A stretch of DNA of 21,094 bases from assembly GCF_000485595.1 (NCBI RefSeq), contig NW_014577178.1:141254-162347 (forward strand), written 5' to 3'. Shown in pieces: positions 9,728 to 18,890 of this stretch (positions are counted from its first letter, which is position 1; the number at the start of each line of letters is the position of its first letter). The DNA is from Priapulus caudatus. Taxonomy: Eukaryota > Priapulida > Priapulimorpha > Priapulimorphida > Priapulidae. The position numbers and the translations under genes are program-made. The notes beneath the pieces were generated by a model. That model was not told the origin of the DNA. It searched no databases and saw only the letters and a list, made by a program, of their open reading frames with translations.

Positions 9728-10166
9728 TGTGACCCGTGATAGCCAAATGAGTCGGAAGTCGCACAGTAGCATTCTACTGTACAATCGATTTAAAAAAAAT
9801 ATTATTTTTTTAATTTTCGTGAAATTTTTTTTTCAAAACAATTATCTACAATGTTTACTTTTAATCTGTATAATCAAAAACGTCTTAATTCTATTAAAAC
9901 CTGCTTAAATTGAATGATTTATAAGGAGTGTCGGCTAATAATATCAGTGAATGATATTAGTTTTCAGCCCTTATTTTAGACAATTCTCAGGAAATTTTAA
10001 TCGCATGATATCTCGATTTATAATGGTCATAAAATATTCATTTTTCAGCCACTTTTCCATATCTATATAACAATAGAAAGCTATGAATCTCAGGTATCTA
10101 AATATGTATTCAACCTAAAATGTCAAAATTGCCCCCAAGTGACTCATTTCGCTATCACCGGTCACA
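9728..10166. mobile_element. Tc1/mariner-like MITE, 439 bp
   Basis: Terminal inverted repeats of 25 bp with 23 matches: left TGTGACCCGTGATAGCC then AAATGAGTC; right end is the reverse complement of TGTGACCGGTGATAGCG then AAATGAGTC. TA dinucleotides flank both ends (9726-9727 and 10167-10168), the target-site duplication of Tc1/mariner elements. The interior is AT-rich and non-coding, with a small internal hairpin near 9943-9969. Non-autonomous. Superfamily assigned from TA plus TIR only. Confidence 0.8.
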
Positions 10167-10321
10167 TAGTATGATCAACATGCAATACAAAACATCATCC
10201 ATATCTATCAAAAGCACTGCAACATCCATCCATCACTATACATGACGTATCACTGATCCTGATGAGAATCCAGAACCTACAAATTCCAAAACTGGCTTGA
10301 ATCTCCTACTTAGACACATGA

Positions 10322-10378
10322 ATATAATCAAGAGCGTATAAAGAAGGTTATACCTTCTTTATACGCTCTTGATATAAT
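10322..10378. mobile_element. Perfect 43-bp hairpin flanked by 7-bp direct repeats
   Basis: Arms 10329-10348 and 10352-10371 are 20-bp perfect reverse complements (CAAGAGCGTATAAAGAAGGT) around the 3-base loop TAT. ATATAAT lies immediately outside on both sides (10322-10328 and 10372-10378). The layout matches the palindrome at 1734-1795: a very short palindrome with a direct repeat on each side. It could be a minimal transposed hairpin or a template-switch product. The 3-base loop argues against a microRNA precursor. Confidence 0.65.
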
Positions 10379-10520
10379 GCAAGAATATAGTATGTATTAT
10401 GAGTAATTGCAATGGTCAAACCCAGACATTTGAACCTCCCTTCCTGCAGAACGATAAGATTTTGGGAGAGCTATTTCTGAGTAGCCAAACCTACGCAGAA
10501 AACCATAATTGATTCTTGAC

Positions 10521-10533
10521 GCTAGATGGCGCT
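10521..10533. promoter_or_regulatory. CTCF-like motif GCTAGATGGCGCT
   Basis: The AGATGGCGCT core resembles the published CTCF consensus (AGRKGGCGC). A second related match, CACCTGGTG/CCAGGTGGGGC, follows within 20 bp. Binding is inference from the motif only. Confidence 0.35.
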
Positions 10534-10949
10534 GCCCCACCTGGTGACAAGCAGAACCAGAGGCAGAACCTACAAAACGATTCTTCAAACCGGCCTAGTG
10601 CGTGAACACGCGTTTTACAGACACGACAGAGAACTACGAAAACTGCTACTGTATTATATCACTTGGACATAAATGACAGAGATTGATGCTTTCCATAAAT
10701 CATCTTGAAGTTTCACAAATTTTACACTTAATTTTGCATGTCCCCAATTCCTTGATATCACATATGCCAAATTACAATCAATAATTACAAGATGTAGTTT
10801 TTAAAATAAATATATTTATACACAATTTAGAAATCAGTAAGGCTCCCAGGTATAGATAAACACTGATTAATTGTTGCAAGGATAATGTCTACCCAACTGT
10901 ACTAGCTAGAGTATTATATATAAATATTAATAATTCTGAAATAATAATC

Positions 10950-10955
10950 TTTAAT
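10950..10955 (-). terminator. Possible polyadenylation signal (ATTAAA)
   Basis: TTTAAT on plus, i.e. ATTAAA on minus, about 240 nt beyond the stop codon of the 90-codon gene. It is a common variant signal, but the region is AT-rich, so this is weak. Confidence 0.25.
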
Positions 10956-11196
10956 TTGTTTTCACGACAAATTTATCAAACAAAAAATTAACTTTCAACG
11001 TATTTGTGTCAGCTTGCAAGTAACCGCATAATAAAGAATTGATATTTGAATATATAAAAACCGATTTACTTTGTTAAACAAAATACAAAATAAAAATTAC
11101 AGAAAATATGATGCACTATTAGCAAAAGCTATGGAGTGTCTCAGAAAATTTGACAGACATTCATGGATGGCCGCCAGACGAACTCTGTCCAACATG

Positions 11197-11878
11197 CTAG
11201 AACTGAAGGTTTCTTAGGTTTGGAAGGTCTGGAAGCTTTATGTCCTTGATTTGTTGCTGAAGATTCATGTTCTTCACTGCAGAGACAGCTCTGGCTGGTG
11301 CTGCAGATAAACCAGCCTGCAAAATGTTAGGAAATCCCATGTATGTATGCCAAGGGTCCAATGCAAATTGAAACAATTTCTATTTCAAAATACCAGAAAT
11401 CTTTCGGGATAACATATTCGTTCCTAGAAAAGTGCTTTCCTGGGTAAACTCACAAAATTTAGAAATTCAATTAAAACGTCTTGATAGCTCCAACATCTCA
11501 AACATTTTAAAGCGAGGATTTCTCACATAAATTTTTTCGAACCGTTTTCACATTTTCTCGACCATTCTGATACTTACTGGTACTCCTTGCATAACACCAA
11601 GTGTAAATAGTAATGCTAACACATCATAGAACACTCGCACATCCTTATTTTCACCAATATGTGCACCAATCTCTATTAAAAAGTATATTTTTTTACATAT
11701 GTTAACAAAACTCGCAAGATGCCATCGACCGGTACCTTATCTCTACACTATATTGCCTCTGTCTACATTTCGAGATAGGTACCAGTCTATAATGAAAGTG
11801 TCAATGACACTGTAGCTCACCACAAATAAGGACACAAATGAGTGAGTAAGAAGAAGTCAGTTTTAATTGAGCAACCAT
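11197..11878 (-). CDS. Three-exon gene for a 90-residue protein of unknown function
   Basis: Exons on minus: 11821-11878 (58 nt), 11578-11672 (95 nt), 11197-11316 (120 nt with TAG stop). Introns of 148 and 261 nt are both GT-AG (donors GTGAGC and GTAAGT; acceptors TTTTAATAG and TTTTGCAG). Phases fit exactly: exon 1 ends with G, exon 2 starts AG (making Glu20), and exon 2 to exon 3 is phase 0. The start is the first ATG after an in-frame TAA three codons upstream. The N-terminus (MVAQLKLTSSYSLICVLIC) looks like a signal peptide or anchor. A second hydrophobic stretch covers about residues 33-50. The C-terminus is Gln/Lys/Leu/Pro-rich with LPDLPNLRNLQF at the end. There is no cysteine after residue 19. 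I do not recognise the family. It could be secreted or a small membrane protein. A TATA element lies upstream. A noisy second copy is at 19790-20528. Confidence 0.78.
11731..11783. repeat. Inverted repeat in intron 1 of the 90-codon gene
   Basis: GGTACCTTATCTC (11731) and GAGATAGGTACC (ending 11783) are reverse complements apart from one base. The duplicate copy has GAGATAAGGTACC, which would make the arms perfect. Confidence 0.5.
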
Positions 11879-11923
11879 CGACGTACATTATAGAAACGAT
11901 TGCCATCTGTATATCGCAATAAT

Positions 11924-11933
11924 AATTTATAAA
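11924..11933 (-). promoter_or_regulatory. TATA box of the 90-codon gene
   Basis: TTTATAAATT on minus, about 50 nt upstream of the start codon at 11878. Transcription about 30 nt downstream would leave a 5' leader of only about 20 nt. The position is right for a core promoter, but the region is AT-rich, so confidence is moderate. Confidence 0.5.
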
Positions 11934-11957
11934 CCAAAATGAATCACAACTTGTGAC

Positions 11958-11970
11958 CGTAGATGGCGCT
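11958..11970. promoter_or_regulatory. CTCF-like motif CGTAGATGGCGCT
   Basis: Shares TAGATGGCGCT with the site at 10521-10533, about 90 bp upstream of the start codon of the 90-codon gene. The two sites bracket the gene. Function inferred from the motif only. Confidence 0.35.
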
Positions 11971-12159
11971 ATACCCGCTTTGTAGCGATGACGTTTGAAA
12001 TAAATAGGTTATGCTGCGTTCCGACATGTTTTGTAAAACTTTACTCTAATATAGACGTTTTATCGGCAGGGTGGAGAGGAAATACCAATTTTGCATTAAA
12101 GATATTGTCAATGAAATCTTGTAAAACGAACCAGACGAGTGTGACACCACAGACTGTTT

Positions 12160-12212
12160 ACTTCGCTCCCTCGCATCTCACTCTCATCTATCACCCAATG
12201 TTGGCAGCCCTG
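12160..12212. repeat. Tandem-duplication junction carrying the 3' end of the hAT-like MITE
   Basis: Unit 1 ends at CAGACTGTTT (12159) and is followed directly by CTTCGCTCCCTCGC...GTTGGCAGCCCTG, the terminal 50 or so bases of the MITE whose full copy starts at 4274. The junction lies in clean sequence. At the other end of unit 2 the same CAGACTGTTT is followed by the unrelated right flank (20834 on). Confidence 0.75.
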
Positions 12213-12851
12213 ATCTTGTGTTAATCAATGTTAATGTTCTTCTAATACTATATAGGCATATAGAGAATATAGAGGCGGTCACATACAGCCATGATACAGG
12301 GCCGATTTAACGAAGTGAAGTTCGCTCGCTAGCCCGCTTGGTCGAACGCCTCAAACGCACGTGCACACGCGCGACCGCATCACCGAAAGAACAAACTCTT
12401 GCTCGATCGCACGCGCGCACGCACACATGAACGAGCAAATGAACGAACAAACGAAAGAATTAACGATCTAAAGCACGAATGCACGCATACGCGTTGGAAC
12501 GAACTGGCGAACGCTCTCTCGCACACACGCACGCACGCAGAAACGAACAAACGCTGGAACGCACGAATGCGCGCACACGCGCTGGAACGAAATTCTTACA
12601 AGCACTCACACGCTGGCAGGAAACTATGCATGCACGAACGCACGGCCGGGCGTACGTGTGCTTGATGTAGATTCTAGTATTGCTTGAATTAGTCCATGTA
12701 GCGAATAATAGACTTTACAGAGTATTACAGTACGATTAACCAACCTTATGATGCGCTGTGCACTGATTGCAGGGCTACAATCACAGTACCAATTAAGATA
12801 CTCATTTGCTTATTAGCGTTATGCATGCATGGTCACCTGCAAGTTACTCAC
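12213..12851. other. CpG-rich ACGC/GAACGAAC stretch between orphan exon 1 and the junction
   Basis: Clean copy of 4617-5339. It contains AACGAACAAACG, GCTGGAACG and ACGCACGC repeats. The frames of 63-88 codons are Arg/Thr/His low-complexity and not conserved in the other copy. No additional exon is seen between the signal-peptide exon and the junction. Confidence 0.55.
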
Positions 12852-12930
12852 CCCTTTCCGATACGGTAAAAGCAGCCAGTGCCAGCAGTAGCACTGCGAC
12901 TAGGATAAGCAGAGCCTGTCGTCGAGCCAT
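12852..12930 (-). CDS. Signal-peptide exon 1 of the VWC-like gene, clean unit-2 copy (orphan)
   Basis: On minus, ATG at 12930 in good context (GCA before, G after), 26 codons, one extra base, then the consensus donor GTGAGT (12851-12846). The peptide is MARRQ followed by a 15-residue Leu/Val/Ala/Ile core, AFTVSER, with likely signal cleavage around residues 20-24. In this unit the next sequence downstream on minus is the duplication junction and then the 90-codon gene. Exons 2-3 of its own gene are absent here. This copy is therefore orphaned unless it splices into the neighbour. Confidence 0.75.
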
Positions 12931-13715
12931 TGCGGTCAACGCCGTGAAGCCGAATGCGCGGCACATCGGCTGCGAATTGTTCAACTATTGCTCAATACCA
13001 GGCACCGGATATCGCAGCACGTCTTTAGAGGGATCGCGTTTCCCCCCTCACAACGTGTCGCGGCCGGGGCTCGATGGTGTGATCTGCGAGTGGCGAATCA
13101 GCGCCGGCGGACACGCCTGAGTCCTGACATCAGAGTGGGATGATGGTTGCCCGTGGCTTTCGCGCGCGTGGGAGCGACGTACGTGTTGCTTTAGCGTGAA
13201 ACGCTGCGTCTCCCCACGTTTGTACACTAGGGTAGCAATCCGCAGTGACAAACTCGGCGCGGTATCGTGTAAAATGAAAGGTACCGCGACCTCTGACGAC
13301 CTAACGCGGGAGCGATCGTGCACATGGGGTGTAGTAAATGTGTTTTCACCATGCTGGTTTCCCCACTCCCACTTGTGGGCCTTGGTAGCGGCTAAAGCTA
13401 GCTCCGTGCGCGCACTTCGTACGCACCCATATTGTTGATAGGGAGAAATGGTAAAAACAGCTGTGCCCAGGGAGGCAGTCGGCAGGCTAGCATATATAGC
13501 TCCACGACAAAACGAAAAATATCATTGGCGCGGCGAACAGTTAGTTGTACTCGCGTATTTCATGACCTTTGACGATATTCATGCCACTTTAAACGTGTAA
13601 CTTGTTACGTCTGCTATATTAAGATTTACAGCACTCCTACTGTCAAATTCGTGGTGGTTTTTGCTGTAAAATGGCAAGCGTGTCTATACGCTCAGGTTAT
13701 AATTTTAGGGGGCCG
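12931..13715. other. CpG-rich block upstream of exon 1 (clean copy)
   Basis: GC- and CpG-rich, compatible with a TATA-less promoter region for the minus-strand exon, but no specific element is identified. Frames on either strand (for example minus 13048-13323) are not preserved in the other two copies. Ends at the 16/26-bp repeat array. Confidence 0.5.
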
Positions 13716-13877
13716 CCCTATAGACCGAAGGGCCGATAGACCGAAGGTCCGATAGACCGAATATTGAAAAGGGACCTATAGACCGAAGGTCCGAATCCGT
13801 CCGATAGACCGAATATTGAAAAGGGACCTATAGACCGAAGGTCCGATAGACCGAATATTGAAAAGGGACCTATAGAC
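13716..13877. repeat. 16/26-bp repeat array, left arm (clean copy)
   Basis: Units ATAGACCGAAGGTCCG (16 bp) and ATAGACCGAATATTGAAAAGGGACCT (26 bp) combine into a 42-bp repeat present about three times, one with a 9-bp insertion near 13793. The 16-mer is the reverse complement of that at 8211-8324. The clean sequence stops here, exactly where the redundant block begins. Confidence 0.92.
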
Positions 13878-13880
13878 AAA

Positions 13881-14655
13881 AGAGGGATCGCGTTTCCAAC
13901 TCACAAGTGTCGCGGGCGCGCCGGGCTCCGATGGGTGATTTGCGAGTGCGAAATCAGCGCGGGCGGACAACCTGGAGTCTGACATTCAGAGTGGGATGCA
14001 TGGTTGCCCGTGCTTTCGGGCGCCGCGGTGGGAAGCGGACGTACGTTATGCGCTGTCGTAGGCGTGAAACGCTGGCCGTCGCCAACGTTTGGTACACTAG
14101 GGTAGCAATCCGCGAGTGACAAATCGGCGCGGTATCGTGTAAAATGAGACGAGGTATCCTCCGGGCGACCTCTGACACCTAACAGGCGGCGAGCGATCGT
14201 GCAGCATGCGGGTGTTAGTCAAAAGTGTGTTTTCACACAGTGCTGGTGTTCGGCCCACTCCGCCACGTTGTGGCCTTGGTAGGCGGCTGAACAGCTAGCT
14301 CCGGTCGCGCGCACGTTCGTACGCACCGCATATTGGTTGATAGGGAGAATGGTAGAAAACAGCTGTGCCTCAGGGAGGCAGTCGGCAGGCCTAGCATAAG
14401 TATAAGCTCCAACGACATAACGTAAAAAATATATGGCGCGGCGAAACAGTTATGTTGTACTCGCCGTAATTTCATGACCTTGGTGACGATATTCATGCCA
14501 CTCGTTAAACGTGATAACCTTCTGTTACGGGTCTGCTACACTTAAGGATTACAGCATCTCCACTACTGTCCAAATTCGTGGTGGTTTTGCGTGTAAATGG
14601 GCAAAAGCGGTGTCTAGTACGCTCAGGTTATCCGAATTTTAGGGGGGGGCCGCCC
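13881..14655. repeat. Redundant noisy copy of 13027-13718
   Basis: Starts again at AGAGGGATCGCGTTTCC and follows 13027-13718 base for base with insertions (775 against 692 bp), back into a noisy 16/26-bp array. Best explained as an untrimmed overlap between a clean contig end and a raw gap-filling read. A true local duplication is the alternative. Confidence 0.85.
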
Positions 14656-14830
14656 TATAGGACCGAAGGGCCGCGATAGAGCGCGAAGTCCGAGTAGACC
14701 GATATTTGAAACGGACCGGGTACTAGAACCCGAAGGCCCGATATGACCGAATGATCTGAATCGAGCGGCACCCATAATAGACCCGCGAAGGTCGCGATCA
14801 TGACCGAATATTGAAAAAGGGACCCTATAC
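14656..14830. repeat. 16/26-bp repeat array, left arm (noisy copy, unit 2)
   Basis: Recognisable but error-ridden ATAGACCGAAGG and GAATATTGAAAAGGGACC units leading into the second GT satellite. Confidence 0.8.
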
Positions 14831-16483
14831 GACGACGTGCGGTGGGCCGGTGGCCGTGCATTCGCGCACGGTGGTGCGTAGTGTGGTGCTGCACGTGGGC
14901 GTGCGTGTCGTGGTGCCACGTACACGTGCGTGCGTGTACACGTACAGCGCTGCTTGCGTGGCGTGTGTAACGTAAACATAGGCGTGCAGCACGCTGCGCT
15001 CGTGCACGTACACGTGCCGTGTGTACGTGGCGTGCGTTGTCCGTGTGTGTGTGTTGCACTGCGTGTGTGGTGTGGGTGTGCCACAGTACAGCGTGCGTTG
15101 GCGTGCCGTGTTCACGGTATCACGTCGCGTGCATTGCGTGTGCTAGCTGTAGCACGGGGTGTCCCCGCGTCGCGTGCGTTGCGCCGCGTTGTGTGTGTGT
15201 GTGTGGTGCGTGTTGTGTGTGTGTGTGCTGTAATGTGTGTGTGTGTGTGTGTCGCGTGTGGCCCGCGTGTGCGCATGCGTGATGTGACTGTGGAGGAAGG
15301 AAGGTGTGTATGGTGTGGTGTGTTGTCGTGTGTGTGTGTGTGTGTGTGTCGTTGTGTGTGCGGCGTGTGCGTTGCACCGTGCGTGCATGCGTGTGCTTAC
15401 GTACATAGGCGTGCACAACTGGCGGTGTGGGCAGCGTACACGTGCGTGTGTACTCGTGCGTCGTCGCCCGCTCGCCTGTGCTTGTGTGCACGCTACACGT
15501 GCGTGCCGCGTGCGTGTTCACGCGTAGCACCGTGCGCTGCATGCATGTCGTACGGTAGCACGGTGTGGCGTGCCGTGCGTGTTGGTGTGTTGTGTTTGTT
15601 CGTGTTGTGTGTCGTGTGTGTGTGTGTGTGTGTGTGCCGTTTTGTGTGTGTGTCTCGTGTCGTGTGTGTGTGTGTGGTGTGTGTGTGGTTGTGGCGTGTG
15701 CCGTGTGCGCATGTGTGTGTGTGTGAGGAAGAGGTGTGTATTGTGTGTGTGTTGTCGGTGGTGCGTGTGTGTGTGTGTGGTGCGCGCGTGTGCGTTGCAC
15801 TGCGTGCGCTGCGTGTGTACGGTACAGTAGGCGTGCACACTGCGTGTGCACGTACACGTGGCGTGGCTGTATCTGCGGTGCGTGTGTGCGTCGTGTGCTG
15901 TGTGCACGTACCGTGCGTGTCGTGCGTGTGTCGTAACCACGGTGTGCGGTGCGGTGGCGTGCGTGCGTGCGTTGTGTGTGCGGTGCTCGTGTGTGTGTGT
16001 GTGTGTGTGTCGTGTGTGTGTGTGTGTGGTGTTGTGTGTGTGTTGTGTGTTGTGTGTGCACCGTAGCACGTGCGTGCGTGCGTGTTCACTAACGTGCGCA
16101 TGCTAGCGTGTGTACGTAGCAACTGGTGTGCGTCGCGTACTGGCGCGCAGCGTGTGTGTGTGTGTGTGCGTGTTGTGTGTGTGTGTGTGTGTGTATTGTG
16201 TGCTGTGGTGCGTGGTGCGTGTGCGGCCATGGTGTGTGTGCTGAGAGAGAGTGTGGGTTGTGTGTGTGTGGTGTGTGTGTGTGTGTGTGTTGTGTGTGTG
16301 CCCCGTGCGTGCGTGCGTGTGAGTGTGGTGCATGTGTGCGAGAAAGAAAGCATGAGTGAAGTTGTGTGTGTGTGTGTGCGTGTGTGCGCGTGCGTGTGTG
16401 TGGTGCTGCGTGTTGTGGCATGCGTGGCGGTGTGTGCATGGCGTGCGGTGCGTGCCGGTGCCGTGTGTGTGTGTGTGTGAAGC
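14831..16483. repeat. GT/CGTG-rich complex satellite, unit 2
   Basis: Same composition and internal order as 6466-8155. GA-rich interruptions occur near 15290, 15724, 16245 and 16340, again four in number. All long frames on both strands are repeat artefacts. Confidence 0.92.
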
Positions 16484-16544
16484 GCTTTAGCCCCAATGCG
16501 TATTCCGAAAATGCATCTTTTACACCGCTTGAACACATAACCTT

Positions 16545-16655
16545 GCGTCTATCGGGACCTTCGGTCTTATCGGACCGTTCGGTCTATAGGGCTTCGTCTA
16601 TCGCGACTTCGCCGTCGATAGGGCCTCGGTCTATCGAGCCTTCGGTCTATACGGG
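16545..16655. repeat. 16-bp repeat array, right arm (noisy copy, unit 2)
   Basis: CCTTCGGTCTAT-type units with insertions and deletions. Counterpart of 8211-8324. Confidence 0.85.
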
Positions 16656-18156
16656 CTTGAACCATAAATTTTATGCGGGTTTTTAGATATCACGACGCTT
16701 CGCGCGATTTGTGCGTTCCGTTCCGAACGAAATTTCTTGCAAGGTCAAACTTGGTATGGCCAGCTTACAGCTTACTGTCCTTATTCAAGTTTATATTTCT
16801 GAAGGTGTAAATAAGAAAAGGATACGGGATACAAAAGATGAACTAAATATGCTATAGTTATGCGTATATCCAGTCTGATAAGCCAGTCGCATGAACAGTT
16901 ATTCCCTAAAGAAAAAAAAACGTATACAAGAAGTCTATTTCTAGCCCCGGTAATCGGTAATAGTTGGTTACGCGTGATGTGTGTGCATTCACCCCTTGCT
17001 AGCGTCTATTTAAATTGCAGGTAATAAAGAACATAACACGAACTATGTATGTTACGTAGTCCGTTATGCTCTTTAATTGTACAGCCCTTAACTTATGCAT
17101 CCGCCCATAACGGTGTCGAATGCATACAGTCCGAGGTGCGCTGAGTAATCTACGCCGTTATTGATTAGTCCGTAGCTGACTCGACCAATATCGTCTATTA
17201 ATTATAACTCGTCCTCTGCTACACTCTGTACTCTCCGATCTCTCTCTCTCTATCTACCGAACGCACGTGGTTATATACCGCACATAGGTAACCCACCCTA
17301 CCTATTGTTTGTTGTCAGTCGTACTTCGTTACTGTCTGGTATGGGGCTAATTCTACCACTGTCTAGCTCCCAGCGTTCATACTTTAACAGCTGACCTGTA
17401 TTGCCAAACCTGAACATAGCTTATTCCGTGTATAGTAATTTTCTCTGTCTGTTCGAACCCGGTACTGTACACGTAGGCTCTGCATGGGATAAAATTTAAT
17501 ATCCTTGAGAGCAGATAGTTATCATTATGAATAGAGAAATACAAATAAAAATGCGATACTTATTCTTTATGTCATATATCTAGATGTCATAAGCGCGGAT
17601 TTTTTTTACCATACCTGCATGACATATAGCGCCTTCGCTTATTCACAATATACACACTACTGTATTCCCAGTGATCGCATTTAATGATATACATTGTAGA
17701 CTTACCGAGCAAACAATACGTTCTGCGCACGCTAAAGTGACATGACTTAATTGCTGGCAACTTGTCATGGCGTAACCGTCATTACACTGGCGGATGAAAT
17801 GAACTATAACATGTAAAATGTTTTCTTTAATCCTTATTAACTTGTGAAACGACTAGTTTATAATTGGTAAACGATCTGCTCCATAACACCTATAACGACC
17901 GAAGTGAAGCTGAAACCCACGGTCATCAGATTCAACTAATTTCACTCTACTCGCCATGATGCCGGACCATCCTCGTTTAGTTAGTTTTACGAAAGTACTA
18001 TTGAAGTACCGGTGAGAGACTGATGGTATGCGTAAACGTGACCATACATGACTACCGTGCACACGACATGGATGTGTATATGTATTGTAGTAAACATCCG
18101 TGACAAGAAACGCTTCACGCATAACAATTGAACGCTTAAAATATATTGAAACATAT

Positions 18157-18666
18157 ATGGTGAACCGCGTGATAGCAAATGAGTCGCGTAAAGTCGCACA
18201 GTAGCACATTTCGACTTGCTACAATCCATTTACAAAAAAAATATTAGTTTTTTAATTTTCGCCTAGACACGTTTTCACGTGATCCCCCCCCTCCCCCCCC
18301 TCCCCCCTCCCCCAAAAACAATTATCTACCAATGTTACTTTTAATCTGTATAATCAAAAACGGTCTTTAAATTCTATTAAAACCTGCTTAAATTTGACAT
18401 GATTGTATAAGGAGTGTTCGGCTAATAATACAGTGAATGATATTAGTTTTCCAAGCCTTATTTTAGACAATTCTCAGAGGAAATTTTCAATCGGCATGAT
18501 ATTCTCGATTATTATAATGGTCCTAAAATATTGCATTTTTCCAGGACCACTTTTCCATATCTATATAACAATAGAAAGCTTATGAATCTCAGGTATCTAA
18601 ATAATGTAGTTAAACCTAAAATGCAAAATTGCCCCACAGTGCTCATTCGCTTCCACCAGGTCACAA
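18157..18666. mobile_element. Tc1/mariner-like MITE, unit-2 copy (noisy, with insertion)
   Basis: Corresponds to 9728-10166; TIR remnants GTGAACCGCGTGATAGC and CCACCAGGTCACA are still visible. It is about 70 bp longer than the unit-1 copy, largely because of an extra C-rich stretch near 18263-18313. Confidence 0.7.
18284..18313. repeat. C-run tract (G-quadruplex-prone on minus)
   Basis: Four runs of 5-8 C separated by single T. Unit 1 has only a T-run here (about 9826-9834). It could be a real insertion or a base-calling artefact of the raw read. Confidence 0.8.
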
Positions 18667-18825
18667 TAGTATGATCAACATGGCAATACAAAACATCATC
18701 TATACTCTACTCAAAAAGCACTGCACATCCATCCATCACTATACATGAGTATCACTGATCCTTGCATGGAGAATCCAGAACCTACAAATTCGAAAACTGG
18801 CTTGAATCTCCTACTTAGCACACGA

Positions 18826-18890
18826 TGAATTATAATGCAAGAGCGTATGTAAAGAGGTTATACCTTACTTTATACGCTCTGATATAATGC
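18826..18890. repeat. Hairpin, unit-2 copy (noisy)
   Basis: Counterpart of 10322-10378. The arms GAGCGTA...TACGCTC are still recognisable, with small insertions. The left flank reads ATAATGCAAG here, matching the right flank more closely than in unit 1. Confidence 0.6.

Larger units (their letters stand above)
10379..11196. other. AT-rich stretch downstream of the 90-codon gene
   Basis: On minus this is 3' flank of the gene ending at 11197. A 63-codon minus frame (10397-10588) has no recognisable domain. AGAACCTACAAA occurs at 10273 and again near 10566 with similar following bases, a weak direct repeat. Confidence 0.5.
4553..12159. repeat. Tandem segmental duplication, unit 1
   Basis: First copy of a segment of about 7.5 kb. 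Its landmarks recur in the same order in the second copy: GGCAGCCCTG at 4607 and 12203 (period 7596), signal-peptide exon, AGAGGGATCGCG block, 16-mer arrays, GT satellite, mariner-like MITE, hairpin and the 90-codon gene. 4553 to about 6465 looks like raw-read sequence, while 8160-12159 is clean. Confidence 0.9.

Noticed and set aside
10329-10371. MicroRNA precursor
   Set aside because: A 20-bp stem with a 3-base loop is too short and too tight for a Drosha/Dicer substrate.
4553-12159. Circular element or plasmid concatemer as explanation of the two units
   Set aside because: No replication or mobility gene is present. The units carry ordinary spliced genes and join unique flanks, one of which holds the missing exons of the same gene, so a chromosomal tandem duplication is simpler.
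11988-12224. 78-codon plus frame starting near CCVPTC, considered as a THAP zinc finger
   Set aside because: Beyond the first cysteines the required spacing and the later Cys, His and Pro residues are absent, and the frame crosses the duplication junction.
14930-16538. Long open frames (up to 378 codons) in the second GT region
   Set aside because: Same repeat artefact as in the first satellite.
17853-18209. 118-codon minus frame in unit 2
   Set aside because: Arises from indels in noisy sequence; the clean counterpart in unit 1 has a different frame.
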